NCBI GenBank assembly: GCA_946803715.1
Contig: CAMPET010000305.1
Location: 48,407-82,010 of the forward strand
DNA: 33,604 nucleotides
From: Beroe ovata
Lineage: Eukaryota > Ctenophora > Nuda > Beroida > Beroidae
Direction of reading: 5' to 3'
The notes beneath the pieces were generated by a model. The model searched no databases, had not been told where the DNA came from, and worked only from the letters and a program-made list of their open reading frames with translations. Position 1 is the first letter of the stretch, and each line of letters starts with the position of its first letter. Both the position numbers and the translations under genes were made by a program. Positions 1 to 10,100 of this stretch are shown piece by piece.

Positions 1-26
1 TCGTGTTCTCATGACTCTACCTCACA

Positions 27-30
<4 letters not shown>

Positions 31-56
<26 letters not shown>
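31..56. repeat. (AC)n microsatellite
   Basis: This is an uninterrupted CA dinucleotide tract close to the left edge of the window. Confidence 0.95.
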
Positions 57-60
<4 letters not shown>

Positions 61-869
61 GGTGATATTTCAGCTGTCACATAAGTGGTTTAAACCCTGC
101 ATTATAAACGAATACCCGATTATAAACGAACTAGCTGTGTCTCTAGAGGCTTGCTACTTGACCGCGAGGAAGCAAGAAGTTATTATCTGGTCAAGCAACT
201 AGCAATTTAAACATGGACAGATAAAGAGATCAGCGACGAACTACGAACCATCGTGAAACTGAATCTGTAGCTTTGAAAATAGGGAAAGTGTCTTCGAAAA
301 GAGGAAACCTGTGATTCAAACATTTTGTTTTAGACAAAAACCATTGTGAAGAAACTTGCACATAGCAGGATCAGGATAACTTGATCTGCAGTATGTATAA
401 AAGTATAATGAGGTGGTCATGCCAGGCGTTAAATCCGAAACTCAGTAACATTAATCTGTATCTGGAAATCAGTGTGTGCACTGTGCATAAATGAAAAGAA
501 GAAATCATGTTCACACGTTATGATTTATGTGATTGAGCAAACTCGAGAGTACAGTTTCGAGGAAACTATATCGTTTTCACTGTCAAATTACACACACACA
601 CTGTACTACTACGGCATTCAGGACAAAAGTTATCACGTCATGTTGATTACACCTGCACTTCAGAGGTTGGTCTATATGGTTTGGTACAGCTTAGAGATAT
701 TATCATCTGCATCGGTCCGTGACAGTGACGTGATAATTGAGTTTAGATAGCAAAATACGGTGTACCAACGTGAACTAAAGCAAAGATAATTCGTGCTAAC
801 AATAAAACAAAACACATCCATTAAACAGAGTGTGTATTTAAAACTAAAAGACTTTCTCTCATTATGAAT

Positions 870-891
870 ACACACACACACACACACACAC
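870..891. repeat. (AC)n microsatellite
   Basis: This is an uninterrupted CA dinucleotide run of about 11 units. Confidence 0.95.
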
Positions 892-1208
892 CAAGTGAAG
901 GCGTAGCACTACAAGAGCAGTAGCTAAACCCAACGCGTCAAGGACAAACACTGACGTAGTAGCCGAGAGTAATATGTAATATTATACACGAACAGGTGAT
1001 CACGTGTCAGTCACAATGTTAGAAAGCTGTCAACAACAAGGAATAACTCCCTTCTCTACCCGGGTGGAGGTAGATAACACGGCCGTACACCAGAGACCCC
1101 CCCTACCGACATAAACCAGTCGTCCCCCCTGTGGGTCTCATTAATAAACTAATCGCTAGTTAATTGATTGTACAATGTAGTGGTATATGATATGCAGTGG
1201 TATATGAA

Positions 1209-1253
1209 GTGCACTGTACATAGTGTTGGAGTGTTGTACATTATACAGTGCAC
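1209..1253. repeat. Short inverted repeat (10-bp stem)
   Basis: GTGCACTGTA at 1209-1218 pairs perfectly with TACAGTGCAC at 1244-1253, with a 25-nt loop. No function can be assigned. Confidence 0.6.
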
Positions 1254-1720
1254 ATCATGGTCATCACTAACTCCTGCTATAATAATAGCATCGAATTGAA
1301 CTAGAGTTGGTGTTCGGGCGATAATAGGCGCAAATCTGTTGTTGTTGTCGTTGTGTTGATGTGCTATATTACATAGAGTTCACCACACACACTCTAAGTA
1401 TGAAGTTTCTTTTTGTCGCTCTATATTTACAGCTCAGCAGCTGTTACTTTCCTCATGGTACCTTATATCACTAACACTGAACAAGACGGTAGAATCGCTT
1501 TGTGTTCGATACATCTGCAGTTTTTACGGTAACACTCGCTCCCTACCTCTCGAAGTTTAGGTGGTATTTTTGCCAGATATATTTCTTATTAAATGTAATG
1601 CGTTGAAAATAATTGTTTATCACCTTATTACACTTTTTAAGTCTTGTGCCTTGTACACTGCACGCTGAATTGTGTGAGGCGTGCAGTTTTGTTAATTAAA
1701 GGGACCGCCTCAAATCCTCA

Positions 1721-1763
1721 GGCAACGCATTCATATGGTGGAATTTAGCATGAATGCGTTGCC
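1721..1763. repeat. Perfect 14-bp stem-loop
   Basis: GGCAACGCATTCAT (1721-1734) is the exact reverse complement of ATGAATGCGTTGCC (1750-1763), with a 15-nt loop. It could be a small foldback remnant. No coding or RNA family is recognised around it. Confidence 0.7.
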
Positions 1764-2194
1764 ACTTGTCGTGGGATTGTAGTGGTGCTGTCGCTCTCAG
1801 TGTTCTATAGAATGTGCCCCAATCACGGGACACCTTGAGCAGGTTACACCAGGGATTCTTACCAGTGACGGGAAGTAGAACTCTTGAAGCAGTGCTGATT
1901 ATTGAGACACACCCATCCTAGCTTGTCGCCGAAAGTAGAGCAAATTTCCGTGGTTAAGTGAACAATAAATCGAAATCAATGGAGCAATTGAGAAAAAACT
2001 TGACTGAAAATGGAATGAACCAGTAACCACAGTCACTGATTACTGATAACCAAGAGTTACCACTAAGAGGCAAGAGCGTTAGCCATAACGTTGAGCGCAA
2101 AGGAGTGTTTATTATAAAATAGTGCATATTAATCTTGTGAGCCCGAGCATTACCAGTTCACCATAAAAGGTAGTATAGCTATCTAAAATCACAG

Positions 2195-2338
2195 TCACAA
2201 AAACACACACATCCATACACAGATAGTCTGTCAGACACATACCGACACACACAAACAGTAGCTACAAGCACAGTAGACACAGACACTCACACACTCACAC
2301 ATACTCACACACACACACTCACACACACACACACACAG
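2195..2338. repeat. CA-rich microsatellite region
   Basis: This is an imperfect CA/CT/CAG simple repeat, purest at 2305-2336. It lies just beyond the stop codon of the minus-strand gene ending at 2390. Confidence 0.9.
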
Positions 2339-2389
2339 AGAGACAGCGGCTAATGGAAGGATATACTTACTGATAGACGCTGAATCGCG

Positions 2390-3627
2390 TTATCCAATAT
2401 TAAACCCAGCATATTGATCAGCCCACCTTGTGCTGGTTGAATTTATGATGTTTTCATCCAAGTGAGGGATTCCATGACAACCACTTGAATCAGAGTTGGA
2501 TATGTTATCCAAGGAAATATCGTCACTAGCACCCGAATGATCACTTGAACAGATGTCATGACTGCTACCATCCAGAAGAAATTGTTCTCTCTGAAACAAT
2601 CAGAAAATGCTGGAAATGTGTGATATGATGACTGGCAAACTCAATATGAACACATTACACACCCAAGTCAAATATCTATACTTTTCCTAATTGAAGGATT
2701 GTGATCACAAATGAAATGAGCAAATTGTCGTATTTCTATTTGTAACCTTCTTGGAATAGAAAACTCTACTGCGCTTTAAGCTGCTTTGAGAAGAATCCCT
2801 GATGGCAGTATCACTGCTTGTGATATTGGCCTGAAGAAGTTCAAGATAGAGGGAGGTTTAGATTCAAAAAGGGTTAGACACAAAGGCATAGATTCAGAGA
2901 GGGTTGACACCCATAAACCCATAAAGGAACCCATAGAGCAATTTAACATAACATAATAAATATCTTGAAAAAAGGAGAGTTAATAAGAAAACCACTCACT
3001 CCTTCACTTTTCACTCCTCTGTCAATGTCTAAATCATCAGTGGAAGTTGTTAAACTATTGCAGGACTCAGACAGAATCTCATCCATAGATGATATTGAGA
3101 GCTTTGGGTTTGATCCATTCCATTTAGAAGGAGATTTTGCATAACTGGTCAGCTTTTTAAGAAATTTCAGCTCATAGGAAGAAAACTTATGTCCCTTTGT
3201 AGAAGAAGTTCTAGAAGGGCTGCTTGACTCACTTACTGAAGTATCTTCAACAGAGCAAGCTGTACAGTTCTTATTGATCAAACTTGATGTAGAAGAGAAT
3301 TGTGTTTCTGAGGATTTGCTAACAACAGTATCTGATGTAGGGTCAGCCATTCTTCCTCCACTTTCAGAGAGTTGTCTTATTGGTACAATGGGAATATTTT
3401 TTCTTTGCAAATTGAATGAATGAGGCTTGCTGTAAATAGAAGTTTTCCCCCTTTTCTTTGGTAGTGAACTGGTAAGAAATGATTCTCTTTCACTATTGAG
3501 CCATGACAGGTGGCTCTCAAGCTTTAGCATCTCTTTCCTACATTCTGATATCTTGTATTCTGCTTCAGCTATTACTTTGTCCAACTCACCAATGTCAGAC
3601 CATTCATTTTGCATGCTCAATGCCTCC
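2390..3627 (-). CDS. Ser/Thr-rich protein with N-terminal coiled coil (3' exons, partial)
   Basis: Two minus-strand exons fit together. The penultimate exon is 3627-3000 (acceptor CAG at 3630-3628, donor GTGAGT at 2999-2994). The last exon is 2590-2390 (acceptor TTTCAG, TAA at 2392-2390). Both sides of the intron are phase 0, giving about 209 + 66 residues. The first part is a charged, heptad-like helix (LDKVIAEAEYKI, then KEMLKLESHLSWL) that looks like a coiled coil. The rest is a low-complexity Ser/Thr/Asp-rich tail without enzyme motifs. The larger exon starts after one base of a split codon, so at least one upstream exon is missing from this model; I could not place it between 3640 and 3800. 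I do not recognise the family. It may be a cytoskeletal or scaffold protein, but that is only a guess from composition. Confidence 0.55.
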
Positions 3628-3805
3628 CTGAATCAAGAATAACCATATACTCCAATTGGCACCAAAGTGAGAGCTAAATTAGTAAATATAAATTTTGAAT
3701 AAGACAGTTAAAAAATAAATAGAATAAATGACCAGCTTGCTTCAGATGATTGAACATTGTAGACAGTGATATAAAGTCAATTGAATCAAACCCAAACACT
3801 TTTTC

Positions 3806-4950
3806 ACCACAAATCTACTGACAGTTTCAAGACATTACAGTCTTTTCTTCAGGATCTCCACAAAGTGTGGCCCTCGCTTCTCAACTTTGATTGTAATAAG
3901 TAGTGTTGATAAGTTTAATAAGTGTTAAATAGAATAAATGACATTATTGATAATTAGAAATGTGTTTAACATGAACTGCTGAGAGCTTGCTCTAACTCTG
4001 AGTGCACTACAATGAGTCAGGTTGAATCTAATTGGATAACTTTGGCATGAATTAACTCTAATATTCACTGGGCACTCAGAATAAACATTTATATAGCAAC
4101 TCATTTTTACATAACATTATTTGGTCAAAAAAACATGCAAATTGCAAAACAAAAAAGTTTAAAATTGTTAGTAAGTGGAATGCAATTGTAATGACTGACA
4201 CTGTCGCTACAATTTCATACATGTGCGTTGCCTTGCTCTGCTAGACCATAACCAGGCCCAGCGCCGGGCGCCCAGCTAATGCGAGCGATGAAATTATTTT
4301 GCCAGATGTTATCTGTCTTGTCTGGCGATGCTAGAATGAGTCTGAGAATAGTTCTGAGAATAAGCAAGAATAACAAATAAGTCTCAAAGTCTGATAATAA
4401 GCTCACGCCGCGCGCAAAATTAAAACGAAATTCTCTTGCCGGATCGGATGTTAGATCTGTCCACTGTTTATTGCGCGCGCAAGAAACAGTTGACAGATAA
4501 CAAATTAACATGAACATCCGGCAAAAATTTTCGACAGGGTTCATCATTGATCGACAATTAATTGTCCATTGCATTGTCGATCGATGATAGACCCGCGTCG
4601 ATCAGAATTTCGCTGCAGTGCGCGAGCGAACTTATTCTCAGACAGCGGTTTAGCATCGCCAGACAAAATATCAGCTATCAGATCACGCGCGTCGCGCAGC
4701 TGCATTGCAGCCAACTTTAGCTTTTACTGCGATATCGAGTGGAGCTGGAAGACGGGATTGCAATTATTGGAAGTTCCAGCTCCACTCGACCTGTTGCCCA
4801 TCCAATTCCATATTGCAAAAGAGTACGCTGAAACTGGAACTAGAAGGACAATAATTTGAATTATTTTAGCGAATAAAGATAAAATCTGTCATTGTGCATT
4901 GGATTTGGATTTATTTTTGAGAAGTTAATTGAATTATAAGATCAGGAAAT
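3806..4950. repeat. Foldback repeat unit, copy 1
   Basis: This block is repeated in direct orientation at 5345-6819: both start with ACCACAAATCTACTGACAG and end with AAGATCAGGAAAT. Inside it is a large imperfect inverted repeat. GTCTGGCGATGCTA (4320-4333) pairs exactly with TAGCATCGCCAGAC (4651-4664). Near the centre, 4543-4558 pairs with 4573-4588 with one mismatch. A second stem, GAGTGGAGCTGGAA with TTCCAGCTCCACTC, lies near 4737-4790. It encodes no protein and is probably a non-autonomous foldback transposon. It carries the empty target site (4663-4671) that is occupied by a MITE in copy 2. Confidence 0.8.
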
Positions 4951-5215
4951 TTTTCCCAAAACCAAATGAGATTTGGTTGTTGTAGTCCGCAGCATCTGTG
5001 CGTTCTTTATTTTAAAGTCTGTGATATGAAAAAGAACGCGGCATATTCGTCAGAATGCCGCCATCTCACGTGTAGAAACACTGTAGCTCTTTCTAGCGAG
5101 GTGGCGGCAGTCTGACGAATAAGCCGCGTTCTTTTTCATATCACAGACTTTAAAATAAAGAACGCACAGATGCTGCGGACTACAACAACCAAATCTCATT
5201 TGGTTTTGGGAAAAA
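4950..5215. mobile_element. 266-bp hairpin (foldback) element, copy A
   Basis: The two halves are inverted copies without indels: each position p pairs with 10165-p, giving arms of about 119 bp (4950-5068 and 5097-5215) around a loop of about 28 nt. The ends read TTTTTCCCAAAACCAAATGA and its complement. The same core, including loop bases such as CACGTGTAGAAACAC, recurs at 23818-24079. Weaker similarity to the second locus continues on the right (to about 5320) but stops abruptly on the left, so this copy seems truncated there. It has no ORF of its own. Confidence 0.85.
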
Positions 5216-6161
5216 TATCACTATTTTTCAACAAGATTCGTTTAACTTCCAATGTCTAGACTTTTTGAGTGAAATTTGACTAATTGGTCAATTATCCAAT
5301 TAGCTAATTGAGACTTAAATGAGCTACTAAGATAAATTGTTATNACCACAAATCTACTGACAGTTTCAAGACATTACAGTCTCTTCTTCAGGATCTCTAC
5401 AAGTGTGGCCCTCCCTTCTCAACTTTGATTGTAACAAGTAGAGTTGATAAGTTTAATAAGTGCTAAACAGAATAAATGACATTATAATAATTAGAAATGT
5501 GTTGAACATGAACTGCTGAGAGCTTGCTCTAACTCTGAGTGCACTGCAATGAGTCAGGTTGAATTTAATTGAATAACTTTGGCATGAATCAACTCTAATA
5601 TTCACTGGGCACTCAGAATAAACATTTATATAGTAACTCATTTTTACATAACAACATTATTTGGTCAAAAATACATGCAAAACACAAAAGTTAGTTGTTA
5701 GTTGTTAGTGAATGGAATGCAATTGTAATGATTGACACTGTCGCTACAATTTCATACATGTGCGTTGCCTTGCTCTGCTAGACCATGACCAATGACCAGG
5801 CCCAGCGCCGGGCGCCCAGCTAATGCAAGCGATGAAATTATTTTGCCGATGTTATCTGTCTTGTCTGGCGATGTTAGAATATTCAATAAGTCTCAGAATA
5901 ATTCTGAGAATAAGCAAAAATAAGTTTGAGAATAAGTTTGCGCCGCGCGCTAAACGAAATTTTCGACAGGGCCAGGGTCTATCATCGATCGACAATTATT
6001 TGTTAATTTAGATCGATGATAGACTGTGCACACGTTGCGTTGCAATTGCGCGCCCGCGCCTGGCCCCTGTTCTACTCAGTGAACTGAAAAGTCGTAGACG
6101 CGTGCAGCAAGCGCCGAGTATTCGGGTCACGCAGCGCGGGAACCCGGAACATGATAGATTG

Positions 6162-6258
6162 TTGTAGGATTTCACCCTACCCTTGCTGGCGGGATTTTAT
6201 CCCTGGCAAGGGGCGGATTGAAAATCGCGCGCACCGACGGTAGGGTAAAATCCTACAA
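6162..6258. mobile_element. MITE, 97 bp, with 9-bp TSD (copy A)
   Basis: The ends are 20-bp terminal inverted repeats: TTGTAGGATTTCACCCTACC at the left and, at the right, the complement with one mismatch. It is flanked on both sides by GATAGATTG (6153-6161 and 6259-6267), a 9-bp target site duplication. The interior contains a second stem (CCTTGC/GCAAGG with GGGAT/ATCCC). It has no coding capacity. A 9-bp TSD is typical of Mutator-like elements; that superfamily assignment is inference. Confidence 0.85.
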
Positions 6259-6390
6259 GATAGATTGATAGACCCAAAGAGAGACCCTGTCGATCAGAAT
6301 TTCGCTGTGCACGTGCGCGCGCAAACTTATTCTCAGAGTCGAGTCTCGATCTCAGACAGCGGTTAAGCTTCGCCAGACTAGACAAAATAT

Positions 6391-6495
6391 TTGTAAGGTT
6401 TCACCCTACCCTTGCTGGCGGGATTTTATCCCTGGCAAGGGGGCGGATTGAAAATCGCGTGCACGGCGCCGACGCGGTAGGGTAAAATCCTACAA
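6391..6495. mobile_element. MITE, 105 bp, with 9-bp TSD (copy B)
   Basis: This is a second member of the family at 6162-6258, with the same ends and an extra GC-rich segment of about 8 bp before the right terminal repeat. It is flanked by ACAAAATAT on both sides (6382-6390 and 6496-6504). The sister repeat unit has the uninterrupted site GACAAAATATCAG at 4662-4674 with ACAAAATAT once (4663-4671). That is a clean empty/filled pair proving insertion after the unit was duplicated. Confidence 0.9.
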
Positions 6496-6515
6496 ACAAA
6501 ATATCAGATCAACAC

Positions 6516-6563
6516 GTTGGCTGCCATGCCTGCGCGACGCGTCGCGCAGGCATGGCAGCCAAC
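6516..6563. repeat. 48-bp perfect palindrome
   Basis: The sequence from GTTGGCTGCC (6516) to GGCAGCCAAC (6563) equals its own reverse complement over 48 bases, with centre GACGCGTC. It is GC-rich and could extrude a cruciform. Copy 1 of the repeat unit has a diverged, imperfect version at about 4680-4714. Confidence 0.85.
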
Positions 6564-6819
6564 TTTAGTTTTTACTGGGAAAGTGGGATATCGAGTACAG
6601 TGGAGCTGGAAGACAGAATTGCAAAATTCAATTGGAAGTTCCAGCTCCACTCGACCTGTTGCCTATCCATTATATCGCAAAAAAGTTCGCTGAAACTGGA
6701 ACTAGAAGGACAATAATTTGAATTATTTTAGCGAATAAAGATGAAAGATATTGATAAAATCTATCATTGGATTTGGATTTATTTTTGAGAAGTTAATTGA
6801 ATCATAAGATCAGGAAATT

Positions 6820-7184
6820 GTCAAAAATTATTTGAAAGTGAAAATGAAATAGCACGGTGTTCATGAGAATCTCTAGCATCATGATCAATGATCAAGAAAC
6901 ACAAATTTGATTTTGATTCAATGATTCGATTTCGAGCATTGGTTATTTCTTGTAATGTTTATGTTTCTTGTAATGAATATGATGAATGTTCCTGTTAGTG
7001 ATGAGTGTTACTGTTAGTGTTAGCTTAAACATTTAAATGTTAATGTTATTGTTTCAATTTCAAAAATAAAATGAAAAATCATGTTCGAATGAATGTCCTC
7101 GTGGTTCGAGAATTCTACTCTTTGATTTTAGAGCGATCTGACATCTGTTCCACTTTCAGTTATAGTTCACTTTCAGGATTACAT
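6820..7184. other. AT-rich spacer, 3' flank of the TEP gene
   Basis: This stretch contains no exon that I can support. It lies between the repeat block and the stop codon of the minus-strand TEP gene, so it should include that gene's 3' UTR. I see no clear minus-strand AATAAA close to the stop codon; the nearest TTTATT on the plus strand falls at about 6778, inside the repeat unit. Confidence 0.4.
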
Positions 7185-10100
7185 TTACAGTTCATCGCTA
7201 GAGTCCAGAGAATAGAAAATGGTTTCTCGAGACGATGGATTGTAGTAATCGACCAGCGAGATTTGGGCTGGCTTTCTGTCCATCACGGTGAATTTCGAAT
7301 CTAATGGAATGACAAGTTCGAAATCTTGCTTCTTTGTCAGTGGATCGATGTATAGTTGAAGTCTTTGTCCTCCCTCTTTGATATCGTACCTGGCGATGTT
7401 CTTGAAGTCGTTTCCATCCTCTCTCATTTTCCCTTCCACAAGCGATTTGGTGATAATCATGCCAGTTGGTACCGAAACCTCTAACAAAAACATGGTCGAG
7501 CTCGACTCTTTTGGGAGACGGAATCCGACTTTGACCATAGCTCTCCGTCCACCTACAGCTTTAGCACTTAGTCTGAAAATTGGCTCGTACTCCTTTCCAG
7601 TTATGTGGTAAGTCGAGATGAGCTGTACAAATGCAGTTCCATGACCACTTAATCGCAGCTTATATTTGCCAGGACCATTGTTGATAATGACTTCCTTTGT
7701 CGACAGCTTTGTTTCCTCCCGGATACGAATCCGTTCAAAGAAGGTGTTCCCCTTACCTAGCAATATTTGCAGATCAGTTCCATTGCTTGGGTTTATCAGA
7801 TTCGTCCAAGTGGCGAAAGCGGACAGTGCTTGTAGGCCTATCACGGTGTCTTGACTCGATCTGAAACCCCCATTTTCGCTCCTCTGGTCAGCCAGCCACA
7901 TCACCATGGGAAGGACAGTTCCTTCCATGTCAAATTGCAGGAGTGAAAGCAGCACTGCGTATCCGGTCGCTTCTATTGATCTACTTGATGCTCTCATTCC
8001 ATCGTATTCCAGATTTTCTTCACACGTGGCGAACTTGTGCTGACCAGATTGTGTTGAACCCAAACAAATGTTGCTATCTTGAGAATCATTCGAGTTGGTG
8101 GAGTTGATTATTCCGTGTACTCTACAAAGCGATATTGCATACTCAACCATGTGATAATAACAGCAATCCCTGGAGCTTTGTCTTGCCAATTCAACAGTTG
8201 CATTGCAAAGCTTTTCCATGCTTTCGGATGATTTGGCTGACGGAGAATCACAGACATTGTTTTGTTTAATTGGCCCCATTTCGAGGGTCGAGATGAGGAG
8301 GAATGATTGCCAATATAGCTCCCTATTCTCGTGATAGCTGTATTGGTACGGTGCCCAACCTTTTCGATCGAGGGAGACCTTGCCACTCTCTTTGTCCGTT
8401 TTCATCCAACTTAGCATGTAGTCAAGGTCCCTTTCTATTGGACGGCAATCAATTTTGATTATATCTTCGGGGAACTGATTTGCTACTCGGTAAACGAATG
8501 AGGTAAGCCAGTGGCTTGTCGGTTGGCCCCTGAATATGGAATATCCATAGCTATTGTAGTATGAACCCTGTCGGTATGCAAGCTGTTGTTGCCACCCGAC
8601 ATTCAGTCCGTGTCTCACATTGTATTCGATGTGTTCAGGGAGGTCGTTGTACATGGATCTGAGGTACTTTGCAGCAAAGACGTTGATCGCTATTTTGTGC
8701 ATGTTCTGTTCTCCACACCCTGAGGGAAGCTGTATCAAACTTGAGATCCCTGATACAGCCTCGCCCAAGATATCTCCAACTGCAACTAGCTTCAACTTGT
8801 GGGAACCTGCTATATATGTCTCGGGTAGGCTCACCATCATATACGATCTCTCGATACTATCATCATCGTTTTTCATAACGAGGAGACTGCTTACATCGAC
8901 TACTTTCTCTCCACCAGGCTGAACAAAGAGACTCTTCTCGATAGCATCTGAGTCACCCAAATTCGATATTGCTTTAACCAGAATTTCGTGATTCCCAGCT
9001 TCCGTAAGAGTTATCGTGTAGTCGGTAGTAATCGCCTCGTTTGGGGGCACGGAAAACGAGGTGCTCTTCTCGGGCCAAAGTTTGGACGAGATTTCCAACG
9101 CGACATCAGCAGTCTTACTCTTGTAGTTGAATACTCTGATGGGAACTGTTATTCTTTCACCCACCGTGCCAGAGTAGGGGAGATCAAGACTGATGAAAAA
9201 TGGCATGAATGTCTCCAACTGGACTTCGTTAGAGAATCCTAGCCCTCTGTTAGGCGACAGCCCGAAGGCACTCCCAGTCCAGCTGGTAATGGTGTCAGGG
9301 GCTTCCAGGGAGAGGACTGTTTGTCCATTCTCGTCACTGGTTGTGTCAGTCCAAATCCAACTCTCTGGGAAGAAATTCCTGGCTTGCGGCTCGTCCTCAA
9401 CTGCCTCTTCTATTTCACTTGACATATCCATATCGTCACTATCAGCATACTCATAGTCCATTTCCAATAATTGTGTGGGCCGCATATTACCTCCATACTT
9501 GCGGCCGTAAGACCAGGGACCATCATAATCGACAGCTGGTTCAGAATACTCGTATATGTTCATGTTGGTATCTATTTCAAGTCCTACATTAGTCAGCAGG
9601 TCCTTGACATCAATTATCTTCACCTCAGTGCTGGACTTGCACTGGAACGGATCATCACGCTTGCAACTGAGATCTTTAACCACTCCTTCGTCTAGGTACC
9701 GAAGAAAACTGAGAGTTGATTCCTTTGTTAGAACCTTGCATGGCTCCCGGAGAAGTGTTAAACTAGAGTCAGTGACGCTTATCCCAACAAATGATGCTGG
9801 GTCACTTGTCAGTGTTAGTGATATCTTGTCACCAGGTTTCACAGTTGATGCCGAGAATTGTAGCTGCATTTCGTGCTGCAGTTCCTCCTCCATTGGGATG
9901 TCGAGATAATCGGCCACAATGAACCCATTAGCACTATTTGCAGACAAAACGATTAGTTTAGACCTGACTATCATATCTGAAGGCAGTTCGAGAGTGAACT
10001 CAGCAATGGATTTGTCATGTTCAAAGGTGTTCCACATTGGTTCCGTCATCCATGACTTCACGATATTACCCTTAGAGACGAGTACAAAGTTGAGTATTTC

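Larger units (their letters stand above)
1..2389. other. Non-coding stretch, no gene recognised
   Basis: I see no exon with a recognisable product or a convincing splice pair here. An open frame at 472-750 (92 codons) resembles no family I know. The stretch contains CA microsatellites and two short hairpins, listed separately. It probably holds intergenic DNA downstream of the minus-strand gene that ends at 2390. Confidence 0.5.
5345..6819. repeat. Foldback repeat unit, copy 2 (carries two MITEs)
   Basis: This is the direct repeat of 3806-4950, diverged by scattered substitutions and small indels and lengthened to about 1.47 kb by insertions. Two are small MITEs (6162-6258 and 6391-6495). 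It keeps the GAGTGGAGCTGGAA-type stem (about 6590-6655) and has a 48-bp perfect palindrome at 6516-6563 where copy 1 has only a degenerate counterpart. An N at 5344 marks its left edge, so the junction with the hairpin element region is not fully certain. Confidence 0.8.

Noticed and set aside
472-750. 92-codon plus-strand ORF
   Set aside because: It has no recognisable domain and no supporting splice sites, and it overlaps a similar-sized frame on the other strand.
4215-4859. ORFs on both strands within foldback unit 1
   Set aside because: They fall in a non-coding inverted repeat. Their frames are not preserved in the sister unit.
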